Notes: generated by a model from the sequence alone, not told the origin. A stretch of DNA of 51,727 bases from Halovulum dunhuangense (GCF_013093415.1 NZ_JABFBC010000006.1:1-51727); one strand, 5' to 3'. Positions 25,993 through 34,786 are shown, counted from the first letter of the stretch. Numbers and translations are program-made.

Positions 25993-26058
25993 TTTTTGCT
26001 TCTTCTTGGGGACGGAAACCGCGCTTAGGCTGCAAGACCGGGGGAGGCGGACGCAGCG

Positions 26059-27762
26059 ATGACACGCGACGAGCTTATTCAGATCCTGAAATTCGTGGAT
26101 CGGACACGCGCCATTGCCGAGGATCGGACCACTCTGTCCATCACCGACCCGCGCTGGAACATCATTTCCTTTGCCATGCAGCGCCATCTCGAGGGGAAGC
26201 TCATCACCACATCGTCCGCGGCCAGCGCGGCCGGGGTGCCCTATGGCACCGCGATGCGACGGCTGACGGATCTGATCGAGGAGGGGCTGCTGCTGAAGCG
26301 GCCGCGCTCCAGGGAGGGCAAGCGGTACTCGCTGCATCCGTCGCGGCGGCTGATTTCGGAATTCGAGGCCTTTGCGCTTCAGCTAAAGGCCATGGTCGGG
26401 CAGACCTTCGGGTTCAACACCTCGGACAAGGCGATCGAGGATTTCTACTTCGGGGGCTACTACATGGCCTCCCGGATCCTTTCGACGCCGGCCGCCATGC
26501 GGCGGGGCGTCGGGTTTGATACCAAGATCAGGATCCTGAGCCCGGTCGATCCGACATTCCGCACGCTCTCGGAAGTGGCGCCGAACCTGAGCGAGTTGTG
26601 CGGAACGAACGTCGAGGTGGTGAACCTGCCGCTTGGGCAACTCCATGAAGAGATCGTCGCCCACCATGCGCGCGGCGGGAAGGACTACGACATCATCGCC
26701 ATCGATCTGCCGTGGATCGGCCAGCTTGCGTCGGCCGGCATCATCCAGCCGATCGACCACATCCTCGAGGAAGAGGCGTTCAAGGCCAGCGACTTTCACA
26801 ATGCGGCCTGGCGCGGCTCTTCCTGGGACGGGCAGCATTACGGCCTGCCCATCCAGCCAACGACCGAGCTTCTCTTCTGTCGCTCGGACCTGTTTGCAGA
26901 GGCGGGGCTGTCGATCCCCACGACGACCGACGATGTGTTGCTCGCGGCAAGGACGCTGCACCGCTCGCGCATGAACCTGGCCGGGATCGTCATGAATTTC
27001 GGGCGCGGCATCCCTGTTGCCCACAGTTTCGTGCAGACGATGGCCGATTTCGGCCAGCCGGTGATCAACCTGAAGTCGATGGGCACGGAGTTCGATGTCG
27101 GCCGCATACGCGGCGAGCAGTTCCGACCCATGATCGACAGCCCGGTCGGCCGCGCGACCGCCGAGTTCCTGCTCGAGCTGTTGGCCTATTCGCACAAGGA
27201 CAGTCTGATCTGCGACTGGGACCGACGGATCGGGATCTTCACCCGCGGCCACGCGGCCATGACCTACGGCTGGTCGATCCGCGCCGGGGCATTCGAACTC
27301 GACGAGATGGCGGCGGCGCATGGCAAGGTGGAGTTCGTTCCCCATCCCGCCGGCCCGGGCGCCCCGCGCGTCTCGCCGATCGGGGGGTTTTCGCTGGCGA
27401 TACCGGCCAATCTTCCGCCGGATCGAACGCGTCGCGCCTGGCGGGCCATGGAGTACCTGACCCGGCCGGAACTGATCAAATGGTATGTGCAGAAGGGAAA
27501 TCTGAGCTCTCCCCGGTTTTCCACGAGCGCCGACCCCGAGGTTCTTGCGACCTCGCCGATCATCGGCCGCATCGACGAGATGGAGCGCCGGGGAGAGATC
27601 CAGATCTGGCCGCGCCCGCCCATTCCCGAGTTCAACGACATCCTCAAGGTCCTGGGCGACCGCATCTACATGATGCTTCAGGGTGCGGTAACGATCGATG
27701 CCGCGCTTTCGGCGGCGCAGAACGAGATCGACGCCATCATGCGGGCAAACGGGCGCTACTGA
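26059..27762 (+). CDS. Winged-helix/family-1 solute-binding-domain fusion, likely regulator
   Basis: 567 residues without signal peptide. Residues about 30-105 are a MarR/GntR-like winged helix (ITTSSAASAAGVPYGTAMRR, LTDLIEEGLLLKRPRSREGK, RYSLHP). The rest is a family 1 extracellular solute-binding domain: DYDIIAIDLPWIGQLASAG, LPIQPTTELLFCRSDLFAEA, AAMTYGWSIRAGAF, IGGFSLAIPANLPPDRTRRA, AWRAMEYLTRPELIKWYV. Binding domains of this type are normally periplasmic; here one is cytoplasmic and joined to a DNA reader, so it should sense an imported sugar or polyol. It sits inside the module and is flanked by repeated 15-bp motifs. Start chosen at ATG 26059 (GGGGGAGG site upstream). Confidence 0.82.
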   Translation: MTRDELIQILKFVDRTRAIAEDRTTLSITDPRWNIISFAMQRHLEGKLITTSSAASAAGVPYGTAMRRLTDLIEEGLLLKRPRSREGKRYSLHPSRRLISEFEAFALQLKAMVGQTFGFNTSDKAIEDFYFGGYYMASRILSTPAAMRRGVGFDTKIRILSPVDPTFRTLSEVAPNLSELCGTNVEVVNLPLGQLHEEIVAHHARGGKDYDIIAIDLPWIGQLASAGIIQPIDHILEEEAFKASDFHNAAWRGSSWDGQHYGLPIQPTTELLFCRSDLFAEAGLSIPTTTDDVLLAARTLHRSRMNLAGIVMNFGRGIPVAHSFVQTMADFGQPVINLKSMGTEFDVGRIRGEQFRPMIDSPVGRATAEFLLELLAYSHKDSLICDWDRRIGIFTRGHAAMTYGWSIRAGAFELDEMAAAHGKVEFVPHPAGPGAPRVSPIGGFSLAIPANLPPDRTRRAWRAMEYLTRPELIKWYVQKGNLSSPRFSTSADPEVLATSPIIGRIDEMERRGEIQIWPRPPIPEFNDILKVLGDRIYMMLQGAVTIDAALSAAQNEIDAIMRANGRY

Positions 27763-27782
27763 ACCGGACCCGGGAACGAAAA

Positions 27783-27807
27783 CGGCCCGGGCACAAGTCC
27801 CGGGCCG
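27783..27807. terminator. Bidirectional terminator
   Basis: CGGCCCGGG (27783-27791), loop CACAAGT, CCCGGGCCG (27799-27807): a perfect 9-bp GC stem between convergent genes. On the minus strand it is followed by TTTTCGTT, so it mainly ends the binding-protein transcript and probably also the regulator's. Confidence 0.8.
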
Positions 27808-27827
27808 ATCCGCACGTCAGTCGTTGC

Positions 27828-28829
27828 TCACCAGCTGGGGCGTTCGAACTCGTCCACGTTGCCGGGAAGCACCTTGGGCGTCTCGATGCCCTGCACTTCG
27901 GGCACATCGATGCCGTTGACGACCTTGATGGCGGTCTGGATCGCGAGGATCGCATCGTCGATCGGCGACTGCTTGTTCGAGCCCGAATGCCAGCCGGCTT
28001 TCATCGCGTCCCAGCCCTCGCCGAACTGGTTGCAGGTCACGACCTTGACCTGACCCGGCGCGTAGCCGGCCCCCTGCAGCGCACTGATGACGCCAAGGCC
28101 CATGCCATCGTCGAATGCATAGACGCCGTCGATCTGGTCGCCGAACTGGGTGATGAAGGTTTCCATCACGGTCTGCGCCTTCTCGCGGTTCCACTCCGCG
28201 GTCTGGCTGGCGAGGATGTTGATGCCGGGATAGTCGTCCGCCATCTTGTCGAGGAAGCAGTTCTTCCTGAGGATCGACACGGTGTAGCCCGGCGTCCCCT
28301 CGACCACGACGATATTGCCTTCGCCGTTCAGCGCATCGCCCAGCATTTCCGCAGACTGCTCTGCCTGGGCGCAGTCGTCCGGTCCGGTATGCGCCTCGAT
28401 ATAGCGACGCCCCGCCTCGCCGATGGGGGAGTTGGAGGTGATGACCGGGATGCCGTCGCGGCTGGCCTGTCGGATCGCCGGGATCAGCGCGTTCTGGGAT
28501 GTCGGCCAGACGATGATGGCGTCGAGGTTCTGGGAGGCCATGTCCTGGATCTGGTTGAACTGCGTGGCAGGGTCGCCCTGGGGGTCCATCACCGTCGCCT
28601 GAAGCCCCAGTTCCTTGCTGTAGGCTGCCGCGGTTTCGGCGTATTTCGCCTGATAGGCGTTCGAGCCCGGGTAGAGCACGGTGATGCCGATCCGCGTTTC
28701 CGAGAGCGGCTTCTTCAGATCTCCTCCCAGCCAGTCCGGCGCATCCTGTGCCATGGCGGTGCCTGCGACCAGGACAACGGCGAGCGCCGTGGCAATGCCT
28801 GTGGCCAGTCTTCCCTTCGACGTATTCAT
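27828..28829 (-). CDS. Ribose-type sugar/polyol ABC binding protein
   Basis: 333 residues from ATG 28829 (GGGAGGAAAA site). Signal peptide MNTSKGRLATGIATALAVVL, cut after TAMA. The mature part is a type 1 periplasmic binding protein: RIGITVLYPGSNAYQAKYAE, ATQFNQIQDMASQNLDAIIV, PVITSNSPIGEAG, GNIVVVEGTPGYTVS, DGVYAFDDGMGLGVISAL. The group binds ribose, galactose, inositol and similar ligands. The gene is divergent from the two permeases and ATPase at 29126-32573, which together make one importer. Confidence 0.88.
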   Translation of the reverse strand: MNTSKGRLATGIATALAVVLVAGTAMAQDAPDWLGGDLKKPLSETRIGITVLYPGSNAYQAKYAETAAAYSKELGLQATVMDPQGDPATQFNQIQDMASQNLDAIIVWPTSQNALIPAIRQASRDGIPVITSNSPIGEAGRRYIEAHTGPDDCAQAEQSAEMLGDALNGEGNIVVVEGTPGYTVSILRKNCFLDKMADDYPGINILASQTAEWNREKAQTVMETFITQFGDQIDGVYAFDDGMGLGVISALQGAGYAPGQVKVVTCNQFGEGWDAMKAGWHSGSNKQSPIDDAILAIQTAIKVVNGIDVPEVQGIETPKVLPGNVDEFERPSW

Positions 28830-28943
28830 CTTTTTTCCTCCCATCGGTCCCTTTGCGGGGTTTGGATCAGTTGGGACACAGACGCCGCGTCCGAATCCTG
28901 CGATCATCGTCGGTTTGCGTCCCCGTCCGCTCAACTTCGATGA

Positions 28944-28958
28944 TGTCCAAATCTGACC
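28944..28958 (+). promoter_or_regulatory. Putative operator S3 upstream of the binding-protein gene
   Basis: TGTCCAAATCTGACC, 115 bases upstream of ATG 28829 in the divergent interval; closest to S1 (13 of 15 bases). Confidence 0.5.
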
Positions 28959-29049
28959 ATTCAATCGGTCGCGCCGGCGGTTCACCGACAGCCCTGGCCG
29001 AGGCGAACGCGGTTCCTCTCGGGCGTTTCAGGTCCGGGACCGGCTGCTT

Positions 29050-29064
29050 GGTCCAGAATGGATA
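29050..29064 (+). promoter_or_regulatory. Putative operator S4 upstream of the permease operon
   Basis: GGTCCAGAATGGATA, closest to S2 (12 of 15 bases). It overlaps a TATAAA-like -10 element (29063-29068) upstream of ATG 29126, the placement expected for a repressor site. Confidence 0.5.
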
Positions 29065-29125
29065 TAAAGTTTGTGGGAACCGACCGCGCCTCTCCATAGC
29101 CTGAAAAACGGGAGGAAAGACAACA

Positions 29126-30073
29126 ATGGACTGGATGAATGTCGCCCGCCGGCACGGCCTTCTGGTCGCGTTCGGTCTGTTTCTCGCCATCGTGGCCAGC
29201 AGCGCCGACGGGTTCCTGACGGTCGGGAACATCCTTGACGTGCTGCGGCAGGTCTCGATCATCGGGATCATCGCGCTTGGCGTCACCTTCGTCGTGATAA
29301 GCGGACGGCTTGACCTGTCTGTCGGCTCGATGCTGACGCTGCTGACCGTGATCGTGGTCGATCAGCACAACAACCTCGGTCCGGGCGGGGCTGTTCTGGT
29401 GACCCTCGGGGCCGGGCTTCTGATCGGTGCGTGGAATGGCGCGCTGGTGGGTTTCCTGAAGCTCAACGCCCTTATCGTCACGCTGGCCATGCTTTCACTG
29501 TTGCAGGGTCTCACGCTGTTCTACTCGGGCGGCTCGAACGTGAACGTCGAGGGGGCACAGACGACCTGGTTCGCGATCTTCGGGCGCGGCACGGTATGGG
29601 GCATTCCGGTCCCGGCGCTTCTTTTCCTGGGCTTCGCGGTGATCGCGAGCTTCGTGCTCCGGCGCACCGTCTATGGCCGGACGGTCTATGCCGTCGGCGG
29701 AAACGAGACGGCGTCCGTCTTTTCCGGCATCGATGCCCGCTGGACGGTGTTCCTGGCTTATGTGCTCTCGGGCGTCGCCACCGCACTGGCCGCCATCATC
29801 ATGGGCTCGCGGGTGATGGGCGCACAGAACACGATCGGGCAGGGCTACGAGTTGACCGTCCTTGCGGGGATCATCCTCGGCGGAACCTCGCTGATGGGTG
29901 GCTCGGGCTCGATCTGGCGCACGGTCACTGGCGTCACGATGCTTGGCTTCATCCAGAATGGACTGCTGCTGCTCGGGTTCCCCTACTACGTCCAGTGGCT
30001 TGTCACCTGGGCCGTCATCATAGCCGCCGTCTGGATCGATCTTGCGGCGAAGCGCGGGAGGATCATCGCATGA
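29126..30073 (+). CDS. Ribose-type ABC permease (RbsC-like), first subunit
   Basis: 315 residues, GGGAGGAAAG site before ATG 29126. Eight to ten membrane helices in the BPD_transp_2 pattern: GIIALGVTFVVISGRLDLSV with the conserved GxxDLSVG, LNALIVTLAMLSLLQGLTLF, YAVGGNETASVFSGIDARW and the coupling loop, then LAGIILGGTSLMGGSGSIWR. It pairs with the second permease to form a heterodimeric channel. Its stop overlaps the next start as ATGA. Confidence 0.9.
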   Translation: MDWMNVARRHGLLVAFGLFLAIVASSADGFLTVGNILDVLRQVSIIGIIALGVTFVVISGRLDLSVGSMLTLLTVIVVDQHNNLGPGGAVLVTLGAGLLIGAWNGALVGFLKLNALIVTLAMLSLLQGLTLFYSGGSNVNVEGAQTTWFAIFGRGTVWGIPVPALLFLGFAVIASFVLRRTVYGRTVYAVGGNETASVFSGIDARWTVFLAYVLSGVATALAAIIMGSRVMGAQNTIGQGYELTVLAGIILGGTSLMGGSGSIWRTVTGVTMLGFIQNGLLLLGFPYYVQWLVTWAVIIAAVWIDLAAKRGRIIA

Positions 30074-31050
30074 GCATGGAAAGCGCCGGTCAATCCGCGC
30101 GGAAGACTGGTTTCAGGGCCGGCGACTGGCTGATCCGCAACCATATCTGGATCTTTCTTGCCATCGCCATCACGGTCTTTTCCTTCGCGAGCCCCTATTT
30201 CCTGACGCTCAACAACCTGGGCAACGTGCTGACGCAGGCGGCCTTCATCGGGATACTCGCGGTCGGCATGACGATGGTGATCCTGAATGGCGAGATCGAC
30301 CTGTCGGTGGGCGCGACGCTCGCTCTTGCCGGGGCGCTTGCGATCGGGCTGCAACCGCTGATCGGGGTCTGGCCCGCGATCTTCGCCGGGTTCCTTGCAA
30401 GCGCCGCGCTCGGTTTCCTGAATGGCGCCTTCGTGGCGTTCTCGGGGATGCACAGCTTCGTCGTCACGCTTGGCGCCCTGATCGGCATCCGCGGGCTTGT
30501 CTTCGTCTATACCGGAGAGAATGCCCTGATGGTCGAGGATTTCAGCTATACCGAGATCCCGGAACTCTATCTCGGGCCGGTTTCACTCACGGCAATGATC
30601 TTCTTCGGGCTCGCGCTGCTTTTCCAATGGGTCCTCACCTCGACCCGGCATGGGCGCGAGACCTATGCTGTCGGAGACAATATCGAGGCGGCGCACGACT
30701 CGGGGATCAACATCAAGCGACACAAGATCATAAACTTCACGATCTGTGGCGCGATGGCTGGTATCGCCGGCATCCTGCTTTCGATGCGGCTCGGCACGGC
30801 GGAACCCAATGCGGGCCGGATCTGGGAGTTGTGGACAATCATCGCCGTGGTCCTCGGGGGCACCCGGCTGATGGGCGGCTACGGCACGATGTGGATGACC
30901 ATCGGGGGCGTGCTGACGCTGGCGGTGATCCGCAACGGGCTGCGGCTTCTGAACACGCCGAATTACGTCGAGTTGATCGTCATGGGGACGGTGCTGATCC
31001 TTGCGCTCGCTCTCGACCGGCTGCTGGAACATGGAAGGAGCAGGCGATGA
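30070..31050 (+). CDS. Ribose-type ABC permease (RbsC-like), second subunit
   Basis: 326 residues from ATG 30070 (ATGA overlap). Same family as the previous gene: GILAVGMTMVILNGEIDLSV, MHSFVVTLGALIGIRGLVFV, YAVGDNIEAAHDSGINIKRH, LGGTRLMGGYGTMWMTIGGV. The N-terminus is longer (about 25 hydrophilic residues). Two non-identical permeases imply a heterodimer. The stop overlaps the ATPase start as ATGA. Confidence 0.9.
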   Translation: MSMESAGQSARKTGFRAGDWLIRNHIWIFLAIAITVFSFASPYFLTLNNLGNVLTQAAFIGILAVGMTMVILNGEIDLSVGATLALAGALAIGLQPLIGVWPAIFAGFLASAALGFLNGAFVAFSGMHSFVVTLGALIGIRGLVFVYTGENALMVEDFSYTEIPELYLGPVSLTAMIFFGLALLFQWVLTSTRHGRETYAVGDNIEAAHDSGINIKRHKIINFTICGAMAGIAGILLSMRLGTAEPNAGRIWELWTIIAVVLGGTRLMGGYGTMWMTIGGVLTLAVIRNGLRLLNTPNYVELIVMGTVLILALALDRLLEHGRSRR

Positions 31051-32573
31051 GCGGCGTTGTACTGTCCGTAAAGAACATCACCAAGACCTTTCCCGGCGTG
31101 AAGGCGCTCGACGATGTGAGCTTCGACATTCGCGCGGGCGAGGTCCACGCACTGGTCGGCGAGAATGGCGCGGGGAAGTCGACGCTCATGAAAACCCTCG
31201 CCGGGCTGCACCGCCCGGACGCGGGGCGGATCCTGCACAATGGCGAGCCAGTGGAGATCGCCTCGCCGCTGGAAGCAAGGCGGCGCGGCATCCTGCTCAT
31301 CCACCAGGAACTCTCGTTGTCGCCCGAACTTACCGTGGCCGAGAACATCTACCTGGGCGCCTGGCCCACCAACGCATTCGGCGTATTGCAGAAGAGCAAG
31401 CTCAGACGCGACGCGCAGGCGGCCTTGGAGGCGGTGGGTTGCGACTTCGGACCCGAGGTCCGGGTCGGAACCCTGTCGATCGCGCGCCAGCAGATGGTCG
31501 AGATCGCGCGCAGCCAGGCCTTCAACGCCAATGTGGTGATTTTCGACGAACCCACCGCGTCGCTGACCGACGCGGAAAAGACCCAGCTTTTCGCGACCAT
31601 CCGCGCCCTGAAGGCGCGGGGAACCGGCATCGTCTACATCTCGCACAAGATGGACGAGATATTCGACATCACCGACCGCATCACCGTCCTGCGCGACGGG
31701 GTCGTGCGCGGCACGCTCGACACCGCGGGCACCGAAGTAGGCCAGGTGACGCGGCTGATGATCGGGCGCGACCTGTCCAGCTACTTCGTGCGTGCCAGGC
31801 CCCGGTTCGGCGACGAGGTGCTGCGCGTCGAGGGGCTGAGCGCCCCGGGTCTGTTCGAGGGTGTCTCGCTTGGCGTGCGACGGGGCGAAGTGCTTGGGCT
31901 CTACGGTCTTGTCGGCGCCGGTCGGTCCGAGCTTGTCGAAACGATCTTCGGCTTGCGAAAGCCCGGCGCTGGGCAGATGTTCTGGCAGGGACGCCCGATC
32001 CCGCTTCCGACCCCGCGGCAGGCGATCGATCTGGGCATGAGCCTTGTGCCCGAAAGCCGCAAGGAGCAGGGGCTGGTGCTGGGCATGAGCGGCCGCGAGA
32101 ACATCACGCTTCCGCACCTGGGGATGTTCTCGAGAATGCGGATCATTCGGCGTCATCAGGAACGCGAGGTGTTCGACAGCTACCGGAACCAGTTGCAGAT
32201 AAAGACGACCGGTCCGGAGCAGCCCGTCTCGACGCTTTCCGGCGGCAATCAGCAGAAATTCGTCCTGGCCAAGTGGCTGTGCGCGAACCCGAAGCTGATC
32301 ATTCTCGACGAGCCGACGCGCGGGATCGATGTGGGATCCAAATCGGCCATCCACGAGCTTATCGCGGGACTTGCCGAGCGGGGGCTGGCGGTCATCGTCA
32401 TCTCGTCCGAGATGCCCGAGGTGCTGGGCGTCAGCCACAGGATCCTTGCCATGTCCGAGGGGCGACTGGTGGGTGAATTCGCGGGTGACGAGATGACCGA
32501 GAAGAACCTGATCGACGCCGTCTCGAACCATGTGCCGGTCAGAGGCAGGGACGTGATCGAGCGGCGGGCATAG
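31047..32573 (+). CDS. Ribose-type ABC ATPase, two fused nucleotide-binding domains
   Basis: 508 residues from ATG 31047 (frame open earlier but overlapping the permease). Domain 1 has Walker A GENGAGKST (38-46), signature LSIARQQMVEIAR and Walker B VVIFDEPTASL. Domain 2 has the degenerate Walker A GLVGAGRSE usual in RbsA/MglA/XylG, signature LSGGNQQKFVLAKWL and Walker B LIILDEPTRGIDVG. Only domain 1 is expected to hydrolyse ATP fully. It energises uptake with the two permeases and the divergently encoded binding protein. Confidence 0.93.
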   Translation: MSGVVLSVKNITKTFPGVKALDDVSFDIRAGEVHALVGENGAGKSTLMKTLAGLHRPDAGRILHNGEPVEIASPLEARRRGILLIHQELSLSPELTVAENIYLGAWPTNAFGVLQKSKLRRDAQAALEAVGCDFGPEVRVGTLSIARQQMVEIARSQAFNANVVIFDEPTASLTDAEKTQLFATIRALKARGTGIVYISHKMDEIFDITDRITVLRDGVVRGTLDTAGTEVGQVTRLMIGRDLSSYFVRARPRFGDEVLRVEGLSAPGLFEGVSLGVRRGEVLGLYGLVGAGRSELVETIFGLRKPGAGQMFWQGRPIPLPTPRQAIDLGMSLVPESRKEQGLVLGMSGRENITLPHLGMFSRMRIIRRHQEREVFDSYRNQLQIKTTGPEQPVSTLSGGNQQKFVLAKWLCANPKLIILDEPTRGIDVGSKSAIHELIAGLAERGLAVIVISSEMPEVLGVSHRILAMSEGRLVGEFAGDEMTEKNLIDAVSNHVPVRGRDVIERRA

Positions 32574-32867
32574 GGCTGGGACTGGTATCTGCGGCGGCGC
32601 TCAGATCCTATCAGATGCCGGACAGGAAGCGTTGGGCATCGGCGCTCTCTTCGAGAAGAAGACGCTGACCTCAGGCGCGATCGGCCCGAAGCTGTGTGCG
32701 AGGTTATCGTTGTCGTCGCCGGCATCCACAGCAAGCTGCGCAATCAGACCCAGGCACGGATCGACGGGGTCGTCATCGGCCGCTCGTGCCCATTATCAGG
32801 GCGGCGACGGCAGTCAGCGGATGCGAATTGACGGATACACCGGCCACCCACGAGACAGCGACGCTGT
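32574..32867. other. Junction sequence between ABC operon and AIPR remnant
   Basis: No gene recognised. A minus-strand frame containing VDPCLGLIAQLAVDAGDDND near 32680-32770 could be a piece of an unrelated gene; identity unknown. The junction marks where the AIPR gene was truncated. Confidence 0.35.
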
Positions 32868-33593
32868 GCTGGGGCTGCCCAGAAGAACTTCGCTGCCTTC
32901 GCCAGGGAAATCGGCGAGGCATGGTCGAAGAGCGACGTCGGTTATGACGAGCTCTGGTACCGACGGCTGATCGCAAAGGCCATCATCTTCCGCAAGCTGG
33001 AGGCAGAGGTTCCGAAGCAGCCGTGGTACGAGGGGGGCTATCGCGCCAACATCGTCACCTATGCCATGGCAAAGGTCTTCCACGATGCGAATAGCGATAA
33101 CCAGGTCCTCGACCTCGACGCGATCTGGCGCCGTCAGGCCGTTTCCGACGCGCTGCAGCAGGCGCTGCTTCTTGCTGCGGCCGAGGCGAACGACGTGATC
33201 ACCAATCCGCCGACCGGTGTGCGCAACATGTCGGAATGGGCCAAGCAGCAGGCCTGCTGGAATGGTCTGAAGGGGCGCAGGCTCGATTACGGTCCCGAGT
33301 TCGAAAGCTGCCTCGTGCTGAAGGAAACAGCGCGCACGAGGCAGCGGGACGAAAAGAAGGAGAGGCAGGCGAAAGAAGGAATAGCCGCGCAATCCGAGGT
33401 CGTCGGTCGCGGCCCCGCATTCTGGCAGGACATCCTCGCGCGGGGTATGGCGGAAAGGAAGCTCAGCCCGATGGATCAGCAAATCCTGCAGGTCTGCGCC
33501 TCGATGCCAAGGCGCGTGCCGAGTGAACGCCAGTCGCAGCATGCAATGACGGTGCTCGCGCGTCTGCGGGATCTGGGGGTCGTGTCGGAGTGA
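32868..33593 (+). pseudogene. AIPR-family (abortive phage infection) gene, C-terminal remnant
   Basis: The frame reads AQKNFAAFAREIGEAW, SDVGYDELWYRRLIAKAIIF, PWYEGGYRANIVTYAMAK, IWRRQAVSDALQQALL and NMSEWAKQQACWNGLKG, the ordered conserved blocks of the C-terminal half of AIPR proteins, linked to abortive phage resistance. The N-terminal half (several hundred residues) is missing and no start is available; the first in-frame ATG is 33066. The stop at 33591-33593 looks natural. It lies just outside the intact att scar, consistent with loss by insertion or deletion events there. Confidence 0.75.
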
Positions 33594-33704
33594 TTGCCGA
33601 TTGCCCCCGGGACCGCGATCAGCCTTAGGCGAAAACACGTCGCTCCGGAGCCACCTTCCCGCTTGACGCCCCCCCGCCAAATGCCTAAACACCGCCTCGG
33701 CTTC

Positions 33705-33747
33705 GGCGGAGTAGCTCAGTTGGTTAGAGCAGCGGAATCATAATCCA
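33705..33747 (+). tRNA. 5' half of tRNA-Met(CAU), att remnant
   Basis: GGCGGAG acceptor strand, TAGCTCAGTTGGTTAGAGC D-arm, then GCGGAATCATAATCC, an anticodon arm with CAT in the loop ATCATAA. After TCC the match stops: the 3' anticodon stem (CAC instead of CGC), T-arm and CCA end are absent. It is therefore not a working tRNA but the half left (or carried) at an attachment site in the anticodon arm. Confidence 0.75.
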
Positions 33748-33794
33748 CCAAACCGTGCCAAAATCTCGCATAAATGTGCTCCAAGTATAAGAAA

Positions 33795-33815
33795 AGGGCC
33801 CCCGAAGGAGGCCCT
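33795..33815 (-). terminator. Terminator of the integrase gene
   Basis: On the minus strand AGGGCC-TCCTTCGGG-GGCCCT is followed by TTTTC, 27 bases after the integrase stop. The tRNA half lies just beyond it. Confidence 0.75.
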
Positions 33816-33841
33816 GTTTTCTATCTCTCACCGCGTTCGCC

Positions 33842-34786
33842 CTATGCGGCCATTAGGTCGCGCTCCATCTTTTCGAATAGCGCCACGTCCTCCTCCGGAC
33901 TTTCGAACAGGTGGCCGTAGACATCCATCGTCATCGTGATCGAGGAATGCCCCAGGATCGCCTGCACCTTCTTCGCGGGCCAGCCCTGCTCGATGAACAA
34001 TGATGCGGCCGCATGACGGAGGGCATGGAAGCCGAAGCGCGGCTTTCCGTCCTCGTCCACGATCCCGTTCTCGACCAGGAGCGGCTTGAACACGCGCTGG
34101 TAGATGTTCGAGTGGTTCTCGATGTGCCCGGCGCCGTTGGGAAAGACCAGGTTCTGCGGACCGGACGGACACTGTTGCTGCCAGGCCCGAAGCTCCTTCA
34201 CGACGCTCGGCGCCATCGGGATGACCCGCTTGCTGGTTCGGCTCTTCGGCTTGCCGAGTTCGTTGAAGCGGTCTGCCCGCTGGACGACCTCGATCACCTT
34301 GCGGTCGAAGTCGACCTGATCCCACGAGAGGCCTCGCAGTTCCGACATGCGCATGCCGGTGAAGATCGCGGTGACGATGAAGGGCCGGTGACGCTCCGGG
34401 GCGGCCCCGATCATGGTCCGGATCTCATCCTTGGTCGGGATCACGCGCTCTGCCTCCTCCCGGCGGTTGCGCTTCATCTTCACGTCGCTGGCGACATTGT
34501 GGGGGATCCACTCCCGCTCGACGGCCTCTGCGAGGATGGCGCGAAGGCTTGCGAGCACCTTCTTCGTCATGGACCGGGAGACGCCGTCGTCCTGCAGGTC
34601 GTCGATGAAGTCTCGAACATCCGCCCGGGTCAGCTCGGTGACCAGCAGATCACCTATCTTCTTGTCGATGTGGTGGTCGAAGTGACCGCGGTAGCTCCGC
34701 AGCGTCGCGCGCTCGAGCCCGTTGCGCTCGCAGGTCTTCAGCCATGCCGCGGCGGCGTCTCGAATGGTCTTGTCGGTCCTGGTCAT
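33842..34786 (-). CDS. int: Tyrosine recombinase, tRNA-Met-associated integrase
   Basis: 314 residues from ATG 34786 (GGGCCC-rich leader; the upstream frame to 34915 lacks domain similarity). SAM-like core-binding domain 10-105 (DAAAAWLKTCERNGLERATL), catalytic domain 115-314 with Arg146 (FTGMRMSELRGL), His254 and Arg257 (FHALRH), His280 (AILGHSS) and Tyr290 (MDVYGHLF); all catalytic residues are present. Its stop faces the tRNA-Met half 95 bases away, the usual int-att layout. Fragments of related integrases persist at 8068-8270 and 16907-17035. Confidence 0.92.
   Translation of the reverse strand: MTRTDKTIRDAAAAWLKTCERNGLERATLRSYRGHFDHHIDKKIGDLLVTELTRADVRDFIDDLQDDGVSRSMTKKVLASLRAILAEAVEREWIPHNVASDVKMKRNRREEAERVIPTKDEIRTMIGAAPERHRPFIVTAIFTGMRMSELRGLSWDQVDFDRKVIEVVQRADRFNELGKPKSRTSKRVIPMAPSVVKELRAWQQQCPSGPQNLVFPNGAGHIENHSNIYQRVFKPLLVENGIVDEDGKPRFGFHALRHAAASLFIEQGWPAKKVQAILGHSSITMTMDVYGHLFESPEEDVALFEKMERDLMAA

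Larger units (their letters stand above)
33651..33960. repeat. Integration scar, better preserved copy (copy 2)
   Basis: Direct repeat of 16727-17035. Order: CCACCTTCCCGCTTGA flank, tRNA-Met 5' half, spacer, terminator, then the integrase C-terminus. The break in tRNA similarity right after the anticodon region marks the likely recombination crossover. Confidence 0.78.

Noticed and set aside
26712-28943. 743-residue plus-strand frame
   Set aside because: It overlaps the fusion regulator and runs antisense to the binding-protein gene, with low-complexity Arg/Gly/Pro content.
33705-33747. Complete tRNA gene
   Set aside because: Only the 5' half matches; the 3' anticodon stem, T-arm and acceptor end are missing, so it is an att remnant.
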